A stretch of DNA of 64,000 nt from positions 160,269-224,268 of the forward strand of contig NZ_JACRSN010000003.1 in the NCBI RefSeq assembly GCF_014384705.1, written 5' to 3'. Position 1 is the first letter of the stretch, and each line of letters begins with the position of its first letter. Shown piece after piece: positions 34,301 through 42,619 of the stretch. Source of the stretch: Yeguia hominis. GTDB lineage: Bacteria; Bacillota; Clostridia; Oscillospirales; Acutalibacteraceae. Below the pieces are notes generated by a model. The model was not told the DNA's origin. It did not search any database and saw only the letters and a program-made list of their open reading frames with translations. The translations under genes and the position numbers were made by a program.

Positions 34301-34515
34301 GAGACGGCGATTTTGCTTTCAACGTTTCGCACTATACGCAGGAAAATCTGCTCTCAACCCGGCACAACTTTGAGCTCGTTCCGGATCGCTTCACGACGCT
34401 CTGCGTCGACTACAAGCAGTCCGGCGTCGGCTCGATGAGCTGCGGCCCGCAGCTGCTTCCGGAGTATCAGCTTGCGGAAGCGCATGTCTCCTTTACGGTG
34501 GAGTTTGCGTTCTAA
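31378..34515 (+). CDS. GH2 beta-galactosidase (LacZ type)
   Basis: A 1045-residue enzyme close to LacZ length (1024). It hydrolyses terminal beta-galactosides. Domain order: jelly-roll (about 45-220), immunoglobulin-like domain, TIM barrel (about 330-620), then the C-terminal bgal small-chain sandwich (about 760-1040). The acid/base glutamate is E456 in G-N-E-S-G-Y-G, and the nucleophile is E552 in L-C-E-Y-I-H-A-M-G-N. ATG 31378 fits the AGGAGG at 31361-31366 better than the ATG at 31369, which is only 2 bases away. There is no signal peptide, so it works on imported sugars, consistent with the ABC importer downstream. Confidence 0.95.
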   Translation: MILPRYYEDLHALHINAIPDRAYFTPHASEADALSCLREESKRVVMLNGRWNFHWYPCIEDVPDDFFAPAFDDSDFGGIDVPGCWQPQGYDKYHYVGAQGIIPYDIPKVPQDNPCGAYRTEFFYDPDDALPVTELVFEGVDSCFYVWVNGKFVGYSQVSHALSMFDISKFLKPGMNSLSVLNLKWCDGTYFEIQDKFRLTGIFRDVYLFRRPALRLEDYFIKQSFSEGYRSAEIRVEMAFSGAEEKSGVLKAKLRCPCGKDLTETEITVDGPKAELTFTVENPILWNAEEPNLYLLLFELDGEFVRERVGLREITAQDGVIRINGVPIKIKGVNRHDSNPQTGYAVDRAHILRDLTLMKQNNINAIRTSHYPNSPIVSEYCDEMGFYMMAEADFETHGVIYSEGKLDLVSGDGYCRFCDKWNDDPDFFDTTFDRMKKPVIRDKNRPCVIFWSLGNESGYGENMERTLAWIKSYDPSRLTHFESMYAAYDRKPDYSNLDVLSRMYPSTQWLRYIYEDTPFEFTDQFDIGIRCDPYTDAYFKTAAQDHPMVLCEYIHAMGNGPGDAEDYWNLIYKHDRLTGGFVWEWCDHARFDGYTAEGKPRYLYGGDSGEFPTESNFCMDGLNYPDRRPHTGLMEYKNVIRPARATLSADAKTVRIWNTLDFVDLADYLDLTWEATCNGEVRASGTLELPSIPAHAAAEIALPQIDLPAGECYLRLCYAAKQETFWRPAGFPIGFDQMKLPAEKQEIFPLFAPKAACGELTCTEYKKYYILRGVNAAGPFTYKYEKKRGAFSSVVTGGRERFKKPMDYNIYRAPTDNDAGFGGVLQKWENIGYDRVETRIDSTEVVCENGAVTLTSAFAIASVFRRVVLRGTAAWTVKPDGTISLAIEADRPTHLMYLPRFGVRMYLCEQAEDVTYFGSGPNESYLDKHRSSWIGLFHTTVHDLHEDYIRPQENGSHCFCKYLNVANAVQVAARGDGDFAFNVSHYTQENLLSTRHNFELVPDRFTTLCVDYKQSGVGSMSCGPQLLPEYQLAEAHVSFTVEFAF

Positions 34516-34533
34516 ACCGGATTTTCAATGATG

Positions 34534-34570
34534 ACAGCTCTCTTGGCATTTGCTGAGAGAGCTGTTTTTC
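34534..34570 (+). terminator. Terminator after beta-galactosidase
   Basis: ACAGCTCTCT pairs with AGAGAGCTGT over a 12-nt loop, followed by TTTTC. It separates the enzyme from the regulator operon. The 230 bases after it hold only the yesN promoter. Confidence 0.85.
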
Positions 34571-34804
34571 GTGCGGAACATGCACTGTGCCGCAATGGCG
34601 CATTTTGGAAAAACGCCGCGTGCCGGATAGAGAAAATGGACCCGCGAGGCTTTCGGCGGACACTGTGTTCGGCCAGATTTGCGCTGTCCAGTGCCGGCGG
34701 AACCCATACAGCGCAATGCGATTTGAAACGGGCAGATAAATGGATGTTTAATGAAAAAAACGCGTAAAGTGCAAGTTTTTGTACAAAACAGCAAGAACCT
34801 TCCA

Positions 34805-34833
34805 TTGACATCCGATCAGGTTTTTGATATTTT
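34805..34833 (+). promoter_or_regulatory. Sigma-A promoter of the YesN/YesM operon
   Basis: TTGACA at 34805-34810, a 17-bp spacer and TATTTT at 34828-34833, 72 bp before the GTG start. Confidence 0.7.
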
Positions 34834-34904
34834 AAAATTTAGTATGAAAAACTGTCCGATTTTGAGGAAATGGGTCAAAATTTACAGGCAGGAGGGAATG
34901 CCGG

Positions 34905-36437
34905 GTGGAACTGTTAAAAGTGATGATTGTAGACGATGAACCGCCTGCTGTAGAAAATCTATGTTTGATGATCCCCTGGGAGGATTACGGCTTCCAGGTC
35001 GTTGCAACGGCCGGAAACGGTAAGCGGGCACTGGAACTTTACGATACGGTTTGTCCGGATATTGTGATGACGGACATCCGAATGCCGATGATGGACGGCA
35101 TTACCCTGATTCGCGAGATCCAGAACCGATCGAACCGGCTGGTCAAATTTGTGCTGCTGACCGCGTACAAAGAATTTGCCTATGTCAAAGACGCAATGCA
35201 GCTTGGGGTAAAGGATTACCTGTTAAAGCATGAAATCAATAAGGAAAATTTAACAGAGGTACTGGGACGGTTCCGCAAGGAAATCCTGCGGGAGCGCGAA
35301 GAGCGCCGGATTGTCAGCCGCCACGGCATCCGGTCTTTCTTCAATGCGGCGTTTTCCGAAACGGTGCCGAACCGCGAATCGCAGATGCTGCCGGATGCGG
35401 ACAGCCTCATTGCGGTGTTTGTGGTGCAGAAGGATTTTTCACCGCTGTGTCCGGAACTTTTTCAGACACAATGCTGGCAGGAGGCCCGTATCGAGAAGAT
35501 TGCCAATGCCTATCAGGGACCGCTGCATTACGCGGAAAACGCGGAGCTTTCCCAGCGGCACTGGGTGGTATTGTTTTCCGCGGCGGATTGCCTGAGCCAG
35601 AGTGTCCAGAGAAAGGAACTGCACCGGTTTGCGGACGGGTTGATTTCTGCGCTTGAGGCGGAGACAAACGCCGGATACGCCGTTTTGGTCGATCAGGTTC
35701 GTGATTACCGCCAGCACGATGCGGAGACGTTTGTGCCGCTGAGCAAGTTTTTGCGTTTCCTGGGCAGCCCGGAGGGGCTGCTTCTGCACAAATCCGTGTT
35801 CTTTTCGGAGGAAATCTGCCAGATGGCCTCGGAAGAAGAAACCGCCCGGCGAAAAGCGCGGGGAAGCGAATTGCTTTCCGGACTCTCCGTAGCCCAGGAA
35901 ACACGGGACCAGGAACAGGCGCAGGCCGTCTTGCAGGAGCTCTTGCTGCTTGCGAACCGCACGCCGTACAGCCCTTCCGTCTGCAGAATGGTGATCCGGC
36001 CGCTTCTCGACGGCATCGGCGCACCGGACGTTCAAACGGATTCGGTGGACCGGGATCATGTGCCGGAAGATTTGAAACAGCGCTTTTTGTCTGCCTTACA
36101 GGGAACCAAAAAATACGGGTGCTCCAACACCATCAACCGCGCGATCGCCTATCTCGAGGAGCATTATCCGCAGGATATCAGCACAGAGGAAATTGCCGCG
36201 CAGGTCGGCATGACTGCCAATCATTTTTCCCAGCGCTTTAAAAAAGAAACCGGCGTGACGGTCCTCAATTACCTGACGGAAATCCGGATGCGGCACGCCA
36301 AGGAGCTGCTTCTGACGGGGAATTACAAGGTCTATGAGGTCGCCGAGCGCGTGGGCTATAAGACCTCGCAGTATTTCAGCAAAATTTTCAGCCGAAACGT
36401 CGGCGTGATGCCGCTGGAATATAAGGAGAACCACTGA
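34905..36437 (+). CDS. YesN-type response regulator, AraC-family DNA-binding
   Basis: A 510-residue regulator. The receiver domain (about 1-125) starts with M-I-V-D-D-E-P, has the phosphorylated Asp in D-I-V-M-T-D-I-R-M-P (about residue 56) and the conserved Lys in K-D-Y-L-L-K. A long linker follows (about 130-400). The AraC-type double HTH occupies about 405-508, with I-A-A-Q-V-G-M-T-A-N-H-F-S and the second-helix R-V-G-Y-K-T-S-Q-Y-F-S-K-I-F pattern. The GTG start follows an AGGAGGG. It is paired with the YesM-type kinase 4 bp downstream and probably controls the ABC importer genes after it. Confidence 0.93.
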   Translation: MELLKVMIVDDEPPAVENLCLMIPWEDYGFQVVATAGNGKRALELYDTVCPDIVMTDIRMPMMDGITLIREIQNRSNRLVKFVLLTAYKEFAYVKDAMQLGVKDYLLKHEINKENLTEVLGRFRKEILREREERRIVSRHGIRSFFNAAFSETVPNRESQMLPDADSLIAVFVVQKDFSPLCPELFQTQCWQEARIEKIANAYQGPLHYAENAELSQRHWVVLFSAADCLSQSVQRKELHRFADGLISALEAETNAGYAVLVDQVRDYRQHDAETFVPLSKFLRFLGSPEGLLLHKSVFFSEEICQMASEEETARRKARGSELLSGLSVAQETRDQEQAQAVLQELLLLANRTPYSPSVCRMVIRPLLDGIGAPDVQTDSVDRDHVPEDLKQRFLSALQGTKKYGCSNTINRAIAYLEEHYPQDISTEEIAAQVGMTANHFSQRFKKETGVTVLNYLTEIRMRHAKELLLTGNYKVYEVAERVGYKTSQYFSKIFSRNVGVMPLEYKENH

Positions 36438-36441
36438 AATC

Positions 36442-38199
36442 ATGAAAAACGGGATCAAATCGAAGATTATCAAAAAGGTCACGACGGTCGTCGTCGTTTC
36501 TGCGATTGTCAGCGGAATTGTGCTCGGAATTTTCTTTATCTCTGAAATTCAGAATCAGGTTTACGGCCGCGATGTCGGAAGCGTCAGCCAGATTTCCGAA
36601 CAGCTCAACACCATTGCCTCCGACATTTCCGCCTATGCGCGCAATATTATCAGCGACCCAACCGTGCAGGATCCGGCAATGCGCGAATTGCAGGCGCACA
36701 ATTACAGCGAGAATTACAATTATGCGCTTCGGCTGAAGGATTACCAAAATTTAAGAAGCTACATCCAGAGCATCGTCGTGGTGACGAAGGACGGAAACTC
36801 CTACTGGTCGCTGCCGCCGTACTATAACGACCATGTCTTTGACGCTTATATGCAGATGGACTGGTACCAGAAAATCAAGGATCAGTCCGGCGTGTTCGGA
36901 GAGCCGTTTGAAATTCAGGCAAGCAGCCGCAGAGGGACCGAGACGGTCTTCAGCTATGTGATGGATTTCCGGAGCCGCAACGATCCGCAGGAATTTATCG
37001 GCAAGATTTTTCTGAATATCAAGCTTTCAGATATCCAGCAGATCCTTGCGCAGCAAAGTACAAACTACGATGCGTTTTTGTGCTGTACGGCGGACGGGAA
37101 CCGCGTTTTTGCGTCCGACGATCTTCCCGATGGCATGACGGAGATTTTGGCGGATCCGGAAAAAGGCAATGAGTCGAATCATTTTGTCGTCAATTCGGAC
37201 AACCTGTTTGGCTGGACGATGGTTTCGTATATTTCCAGCTTTACCATTCTGGAAAAGCTGAATTTCTGGCTGTATGCCTTTGTGATCGTTGCGCTGACGA
37301 CGTCGGTTTGCCTCGTGGCAAGGCTGTTTATGCGCCATCTGATCAAGAACCTTGTCGATCCGATCAGCGAGCTGACGGATGCGATTCACCGGGTTTCCGG
37401 CGGAGAACTGGACACCCGGATCTCCATCTGTACCGGAGATGAAATCGAGCGGATGAGCGTCGACTTCAACAAGATGGTCTCGAATCTCTGCGAGTATATT
37501 GCGCGTTCGATTGAGGATGAAAAAATTAAGAAGCGGCTGGAATTTGAGCTCTTGATTTCCCAGATCAACCCGCATTTTATCTATAACACGCTCAACACCA
37601 TCATTTACCGGGCGCGCAAATCGGGCGACGCGGATATTGTCGAAATTACGGTCGCGCTGATTCAGATTTTGCAGGGCTCTATCCACATCAGCAGCAACGA
37701 TACCCTCATTCCGCTCGATAAGGAGCTGCAAAGCGTCCGGGATTATCTGACGATCCAGCGGTACCGCTTTGGGGACGCGTTTTCGGTGTCGTATGAGATT
37801 GGAGAACATCTGGAAACCGTTCTCGTGCCGCAAAAGTCTGTGCAGATTCTGGTGGAAAACGCGCTGGTGCACGGCGTATTGGAAACAGAGCGGGACGGCG
37901 TGATCCGGATTTCCGCACAGTACCGCGAAGGAATGCTGGTTCTGTGTGTAGAGGACAACGGCGCGGGCATGTCGGAGGAGCGGATCCGCGAGGTGCTGAC
38001 TTCTGCTCCAACATCGCAGGATCCGAACTGCTCTGTTGGAATCTTCAATATAAAAGAACGGGTTCGGTATATTTATAATATTGAGAACGCACTGAAGATC
38101 GAAAGCGAAATGGGAAAATACACGAAGGTGACGCTTGAAATCCCTATTTTGTATCAAAATCGTGAAAAAGGGAACAAAAAAGAGGAATTGTTACATTGA
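36442..38199 (+). CDS. YesM-type sensor histidine kinase
   Basis: A 585-residue membrane kinase. TM1 is at about 12-34, an extracellular Cache-like sensor spans about 35-275, and TM2 is at about 277-299, followed by HAMP (about 300-355). The His_kinase domain has the phosphorylated His in Q-I-N-P-H-F-I-Y-N-T-L-N (about residue 377). The ATPase domain has the N box L-V-E-N-A-L-V-H-G and the G box D-N-G-A-G-M. It should sense an extracellular sugar or a loaded binding protein and phosphorylate the adjacent YesN protein. Its stop codon overlaps the -35 region of the next promoter. Confidence 0.93.
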   Translation: MKNGIKSKIIKKVTTVVVVSAIVSGIVLGIFFISEIQNQVYGRDVGSVSQISEQLNTIASDISAYARNIISDPTVQDPAMRELQAHNYSENYNYALRLKDYQNLRSYIQSIVVVTKDGNSYWSLPPYYNDHVFDAYMQMDWYQKIKDQSGVFGEPFEIQASSRRGTETVFSYVMDFRSRNDPQEFIGKIFLNIKLSDIQQILAQQSTNYDAFLCCTADGNRVFASDDLPDGMTEILADPEKGNESNHFVVNSDNLFGWTMVSYISSFTILEKLNFWLYAFVIVALTTSVCLVARLFMRHLIKNLVDPISELTDAIHRVSGGELDTRISICTGDEIERMSVDFNKMVSNLCEYIARSIEDEKIKKRLEFELLISQINPHFIYNTLNTIIYRARKSGDADIVEITVALIQILQGSIHISSNDTLIPLDKELQSVRDYLTIQRYRFGDAFSVSYEIGEHLETVLVPQKSVQILVENALVHGVLETERDGVIRISAQYREGMLVLCVEDNGAGMSEERIREVLTSAPTSQDPNCSVGIFNIKERVRYIYNIENALKIESEMGKYTKVTLEIPILYQNREKGNKKEELLH

Positions 38200-38224
38200 T
38201 TGCCCGAAATAAAATGGATATAAT
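38196..38224 (+). promoter_or_regulatory. Promoter of the sugar-importer operon
   Basis: TTGATT at 38196-38201, a 17-bp spacer and a perfect TATAAT at 38219-38224. The -35 box overlaps the end of the kinase gene. Confidence 0.75.
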
Positions 38225-38238
38225 TTATTCATGATTCC

Positions 38239-38258
38239 TTCACACGATTTTGTGTGAA
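38239..38258. promoter_or_regulatory. Operator-like inverted repeat TTCACAC-N6-GTGTGAA
   Basis: A perfect 7+7 inverted repeat starting 15 bp after the -10 box of the importer promoter. There is no T tract, so it is more likely a repressor site or an mRNA 5' hairpin than a terminator. Confidence 0.5.
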
Positions 38259-38331
38259 ATACAGAATTCGGCCGGTTCTGTATCTGTTTAGTAGCTAGAA
38301 ATGTAACGTGTTGTTTTGAAAGGTGGATCTT

Positions 38332-39687
38332 ATGAAAAAGTTTCTATGCGTCCTCTTGTCTCTGACAATGGTCCTGCTGCTGGCTGCGTGTTCGTCTGCT
38401 GCTGCAAACGATCCTTCCTCCAATAGTGCAGCTTCCGATTCCGATTCGTCCGCCGCTGCTTCGGATGCTTCTTCCGAGTCCGGCGAAAAGCCCTCCGGTA
38501 CGTTCACCATGTGGGCTTGGGACGAAGGCGCGCTGACCGGCTGTATGGATCTCCTGCATGAGACCTATCCGGACGTCAACGTCGACTACCTCAACGTCGT
38601 CAACGAAGAAATCCTGCAGAAGATGCAGACAACGATCGCTTCCGGTATGGCGATTCCGGATCTGTGGTGGTCCGACGGCGAGAACCGCGGCAAATTCCAG
38701 AATATGGGTATCCTTTGCAACCTCGAAGAAGAATTCGGCTTCAACCCGGATCTTGTCTTTGATTTCTTAAAGCCGCTTTCGACCGACGCTGCGGGCAACT
38801 GGGTTGCCATTCCTTCGAACTGCGCAATCGCTGGCCTGAGCTATCAGCGCGACCTGGCAGAGCAGTATCTCGGCACAAGCGATCCTGACGAGCTCGAAAA
38901 GCTCCTTCCGGATTGGGATGCCTTTATCGCGAAGGGCAAAGAAGTCAACGAGAAGAGCGGCGGCGCGGTCCGGATGCTCCCGAGCGCATCGGATGCATAT
39001 CAGATCATCAGCCTCCAGAACTCCACTTCTTATGTTACGGACGGCGCTGTGGATTACACGAACGCCCTGCAGCCGACCCTCGACATCCTCTTCAAAATGC
39101 GTGAAAACAACGTCTTCGGCGATGCGGAAATCTGGGGCACAGCCTGGTACGCTTCCTATGCCGAAAGCAAATACATCTTCTATCCGACGGCAACCTGGTC
39201 TGTCCGTTGGCAGAACGAGTCCTACAGCGAGCCGAACGGCAACTGGGGACTGATGACGGCGCCTGGCGGTTCCTTCGTATGGGGCGGCGCGAACTGGGTT
39301 ATCGCGAAAGATTCTGAAGTCAAAGATGCTGCTTGGGCTTATGTTGAGTGGTTCAGCCTTTCGGAAGCCGGCGCAAAGTACATGCAGGAAACCTGCTCTT
39401 GGTACACGCCGTACAAAGCGATGTATGAAGGCGACAACCTCGAAACGTATGCATCGAACCACAGCGACTGGTTCGGCGATCAGGATATCGGACTGAAACT
39501 CTGGACAGACATCGCACAGGATGACATCCAGATGCGTCAGGTCGGCGAATATGACTCTGTTGTCAACGAAATTGCACAGCTGATCGTCAAGTCCATTCAG
39601 AGCGATTCCGCTTTCACAAGCGATCAGGCCAAAACGACCTTTACCTCTGAACTCGGCAGCCGCGATTCCTCTCTGACCGTGAAATAA
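38332..39687 (+). CDS. Sugar ABC importer substrate-binding lipoprotein (family 1)
   Basis: A 451-residue extracellular solute-binding lipoprotein. The signal peptide ends in the lipobox L-A-A-C at about residue 19, followed by a Ser/Asp/Ala-rich linker to about residue 48 and a family-1 (MalE-like) domain opening with F-T-M-W-A-W-D-E-G. ATG 38332 follows AAAGGTGG; a GTG three codons earlier is an alternative. With the two permeases downstream it forms an importer lacking its own ATPase, as is usual for systems served by a shared MsmK-type ATPase. Neighbouring beta-galactosidase suggests galacto-oligosaccharides. Confidence 0.92.
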   Translation: MKKFLCVLLSLTMVLLLAACSSAAANDPSSNSAASDSDSSAAASDASSESGEKPSGTFTMWAWDEGALTGCMDLLHETYPDVNVDYLNVVNEEILQKMQTTIASGMAIPDLWWSDGENRGKFQNMGILCNLEEEFGFNPDLVFDFLKPLSTDAAGNWVAIPSNCAIAGLSYQRDLAEQYLGTSDPDELEKLLPDWDAFIAKGKEVNEKSGGAVRMLPSASDAYQIISLQNSTSYVTDGAVDYTNALQPTLDILFKMRENNVFGDAEIWGTAWYASYAESKYIFYPTATWSVRWQNESYSEPNGNWGLMTAPGGSFVWGGANWVIAKDSEVKDAAWAYVEWFSLSEAGAKYMQETCSWYTPYKAMYEGDNLETYASNHSDWFGDQDIGLKLWTDIAQDDIQMRQVGEYDSVVNEIAQLIVKSIQSDSAFTSDQAKTTFTSELGSRDSSLTVK

Positions 39688-39708
39688 GATTCCAAAATAG
39701 GTAAGAGC

Positions 39709-39764
39709 AAAGCTACCGATTGTATAAAGCCCCGTAGGGGTCTCATATGATCGGTAGCTTTTAT
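39709..39764 (+). terminator. Attenuator/terminator between binding protein and permeases
   Basis: AAAGCTACCGAT pairs with ATCGGTAGCTTT, with an inner GCCCC/GGGGT hairpin, followed by TATTAA. Its position after the binding-protein gene suggests partial termination that gives excess binding protein. Confidence 0.75.
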
Positions 39765-39791
39765 TAAGACAGCGTTGGGTGGGTGTTTTAT

Positions 39792-40706
39792 TTGAAGAAG
39801 AAAAAAGAGAATTGGCGGCCGTATGTGTTTTCACTCCCGTATTTTTTGATTTATTTTGCATTTAACCTGTTTCCGGTGATCTATACGTTCTTTATCAGCC
39901 TGACGGATTGGAACGGCATCAACGAACGGCATTTCATCGGACTTTCGAACTACAAAGAGCTGCTTGCCAACGACCCGAACTTCTGGAAGGCAATCGGCAA
40001 CACGGTCATCATGTACTGCGGATATTTCCCGCTGAACATGATCCTCGGCCTGATCCTGGCGGTCTGCTTACATAGCGCGCTGACAAAAGGCAGACGCTTT
40101 TTGCAGGTTGCGTACTTCCTGCCGTATATTACGACGCCGGTAGCAATCGGACTGATCTTTTCGCTGCTGTTCGACAAATCAGTGGGTCTGATTAACCGGA
40201 TTTTGGCGGTGATCCTGCCCAGCTTTGAAGCGATCGACTGGCTGGGAACGCCGGTTCTGGTCAAGCTGATTGTTATCCTCATTGTTTTTTGGCGGTTCGG
40301 CGGCTATTACACGATTTTCTATATGGCCGGACTCTCCAATATTTCCCCGGATATCTACGAGGCGGCCGATATCGACGGCGCAAATGTATTCCAGAAATTC
40401 TTTAAAATTACCATTCCGCAGCTGAAACAGACGATGATCTTCCTCTTTATTACCGGAACGATCGGTTCGCTGCAAATGCTGGAAGAACCGATGCTTTTGG
40501 TTTCCGGATGGTCCTCGCAATCTGTTGCGGTAGGCGGTGTAGACCGTTCTGTTTTGACGGCGGTCTGGTACCTGTATGATACCTCCTTCTCCACAACGAA
40601 CAATTTCGGAAAAGGTTCTGCAATTTCGTATCTGCTGTTCCTGATTATTGCCATTCTGACGCTGGTTTTCCTGAAAATCAGCAATCGGAAGGAAAAAACG
40701 GCGTAA
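39792..40706 (+). CDS. Sugar ABC importer permease (MalF-like)
   Basis: A 304-residue permease with six membrane segments. The early L-T-D-W-N-G motif and the EAA loop with Y-E-A-A-D-I-D-G-A-N-V-F-Q-K-F near residue 200 are characteristic. TTG 39792 is preferred because a GGTGGG-like site lies 8 bp before it; GTG 39783, three codons upstream, is in frame but lacks a site. It is the first of two permeases. Confidence 0.92.
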   Translation: MKKKKENWRPYVFSLPYFLIYFAFNLFPVIYTFFISLTDWNGINERHFIGLSNYKELLANDPNFWKAIGNTVIMYCGYFPLNMILGLILAVCLHSALTKGRRFLQVAYFLPYITTPVAIGLIFSLLFDKSVGLINRILAVILPSFEAIDWLGTPVLVKLIVILIVFWRFGGYYTIFYMAGLSNISPDIYEAADIDGANVFQKFFKITIPQLKQTMIFLFITGTIGSLQMLEEPMLLVSGWSSQSVAVGGVDRSVLTAVWYLYDTSFSTTNNFGKGSAISYLLFLIIAILTLVFLKISNRKEKTA

Positions 40707-40742
40707 CGTGCAGAGAATGGAATTCAAAAGGAGGATGAGGAA

Positions 40743-41564
40743 ATGAAAGCGAGAAAACTGAAATCGTTTTTGATGACCTTTGTGTTATTTTTATGTTCTT
40801 TGATGTTTATCTTTCCGTTTTATTCGATGTTCATGATGGCAACTTACAAGACGGAAAATCTTTATAGCAGCATTCCGGTTTATCCGAGTGTCTATGCGGT
40901 TCAAAACTTCAAGTCCGTTATCAGCGGCGGGTTCCTGCATTATTACTGGAACAGCTTTTATATCGCGGCGCTGGTCGGCATCGGCGCAGTTTTTCTCAGC
41001 GCCTTGACAGGGTTTGCCCTGACGATGTATGACTTTAAACTGAAGAAGCTTTTGACGATGATCGTGCTGATCTCGATGATGATTCCGATGCAGTGCGGAC
41101 TGGTCGCCTTTGTGCTGGAAATGCGGGTGCTCGGCTGGACGAACTCCCACTGGGGGCTGATTATCCCCTATATGGCCTATCCGTTCGGCGTGTACTGGAT
41201 GTCGCAGTATTTAAAAACCGCGCTTTCGCCTTCGCTTGTGGAAAGCGCGCGGATTGACGGCTGCCGCGATTTTATGATCTTTATCCGGATCGTCCTGCCG
41301 AATATTAAACCGGCGATCATTACGCTATTGATGATGTCCTTCCTGCTTTCCTGGAACAACTACCTGGTTCCGCTGATTTTGCTCAACAAGACTTCGGTCT
41401 TTACGCTGCCGCTGGGCATTAAATCGCTCGGAAGCGCGTTCCGTGTGGATCACGCGGCGCGGATTATGGGCCTTGCGCTGGGAACGATTCCGATCATTAT
41501 CCTCTTCAGCATTGGCTCCAAATATTTCATCCGCGGTCTGACAGCAGGCGCGGTAAAAGAATGA
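40743..41564 (+). CDS. Sugar ABC importer permease (MalG-like)
   Basis: A 273-residue permease with six membrane segments. The EAA loop is E-S-A-R-I-D-G-C-R-D-F near residue 168, and the C-terminal F-I-R-G-L-T-A-G-A-V-K-E is the typical MalG-like end. It begins behind AAAGGAGGATGAGG and overlaps the upstream end of the aldo/keto reductase ORF, suggesting coupling. Confidence 0.93.
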   Translation: MKARKLKSFLMTFVLFLCSLMFIFPFYSMFMMATYKTENLYSSIPVYPSVYAVQNFKSVISGGFLHYYWNSFYIAALVGIGAVFLSALTGFALTMYDFKLKKLLTMIVLISMMIPMQCGLVAFVLEMRVLGWTNSHWGLIIPYMAYPFGVYWMSQYLKTALSPSLVESARIDGCRDFMIFIRIVLPNIKPAIITLLMMSFLLSWNNYLVPLILLNKTSVFTLPLGIKSLGSAFRVDHAARIMGLALGTIPIIILFSIGSKYFIRGLTAGAVKE

Positions 41565-41584
41565 CGGGTAAGGGGGACTTTATT

Positions 41585-42538
41585 TTGGAACACAGACCAC
41601 TCGGCGATACCGGCGTGATGGCGCCGGTCATGGGCTTCGGCGCTTCTCCGTTCGGCGATATTTTTGGAAAGACGGATCTTACGGATATTAAAAATACCGT
41701 TGCGGCGGCCATTGAAGCGGGAATGGATTATTTTGACGTTGCGCCTTCCTACGGTCCGGAAGGACGTGCGGAGGAACGGCTCGGCATTGCGCTTGAGGGC
41801 CGGCGGCACGAAGTGTTTCTCGCAACAAAATGCGGCAAATACGACCACGGCACGGCCGAAAACGCCAAAGTCGAATATGATTACAGCTACAAGCGCACGA
41901 TCCGGGAGATCGAGGAATCCCTGCGCCGGCTGAAAACGGACTACGTGGATCTTTATCAGGTGCATGAAATCTGCAACTGCGATTTTCAGGTGCTGATCGA
42001 GGAGACACTGCCCGCAATGGCGGAGCTGCAGAAGCAGGGGAAAATCCGCTTTATCGGCATCACGGACAACAGCCTGCACCTGCTCAAGCAGGCAGTCGAG
42101 GCTTCTCAGGTCAAACTCAACACTGTGCTGAATTTCTGCTGCTACAACCTGATTGATACACGCCTCGACGGCTATTTCGGGACGCTGCTCAAAGACCGCG
42201 GGATTGGCCTGATCAGCGCATCGGTGCTGTGTCTCGGCCTGCTTACGCCGAACAACAAGACGCTCTATGCGTTCCGGAACGATGAACAGACCGCGCCGCT
42301 CAGAAAGGCGATCGAAAAAGCGCACGCGCTTTGCGCCGAATACGGCGAGAGCCTTTCCGATCAGGCAGTCATGTTCGCCATGCAGTACCAAGAGCCGTCC
42401 ATGACGCTGATGGGAATGGGCCGCATGAGCAGCCTGCAGCGCAACTTAAAGCTGCTCGGCCGGCAGCCAAACTGGGAACTGATCGGCAAACTGCGTGCGC
42501 TGTTTGAAAACGTCTATAACCCGTTTAACCGTGACTAA
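41585..42538 (+). CDS. Aldo/keto reductase (L-galactose/L-fucose dehydrogenase-like)
   Basis: A 317-residue TIM-barrel oxidoreductase. The start E-H-R-P-L-G-D-T-G and G-F-G-A-S-P-F-G-D-I-F match the subfamily containing plant L-galactose dehydrogenase and bacterial sugar dehydrogenases. The catalytic D-V-A-P-S-Y-G (Asp, Tyr) and K-C-G-K-Y (Lys) blocks are present, and the later Y-Q-V-H-E has the usual His. TTG 41585 fits the AAGGGGG site, while an ATG at 41561 overlaps the permease stop. As last gene of the importer operon it likely oxidises galactose or a related sugar from the imported glycan; inference. Confidence 0.87.
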   Translation: MEHRPLGDTGVMAPVMGFGASPFGDIFGKTDLTDIKNTVAAAIEAGMDYFDVAPSYGPEGRAEERLGIALEGRRHEVFLATKCGKYDHGTAENAKVEYDYSYKRTIREIEESLRRLKTDYVDLYQVHEICNCDFQVLIEETLPAMAELQKQGKIRFIGITDNSLHLLKQAVEASQVKLNTVLNFCCYNLIDTRLDGYFGTLLKDRGIGLISASVLCLGLLTPNNKTLYAFRNDEQTAPLRKAIEKAHALCAEYGESLSDQAVMFAMQYQEPSMTLMGMGRMSSLQRNLKLLGRQPNWELIGKLRALFENVYNPFNRD

Positions 42539-42595
42539 TCATTGTAACGAAATAGAAAAAAGAGCCGGAGTTGTGATATGTACCCCTAATACTGG

Positions 42596-42619
42596 ACACC
42601 CAGTATTGGGGGTGTTTTT
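42596..42619 (+). terminator. Terminator-like hairpin inside the left end of the IS
   Basis: ACACCC and GGGTGT pair across an 8-nt loop and are followed by TTTTA, directly before the orfA start codon at 42620. It would stop transcription reading in from the upstream operon. Confidence 0.5.

Noticed and set aside
31918..34332. An 804-codon minus-strand open frame over the beta-galactosidase gene
   Set aside because: Antisense shadow of a fully conserved GH2 gene; no start signal and no domain.
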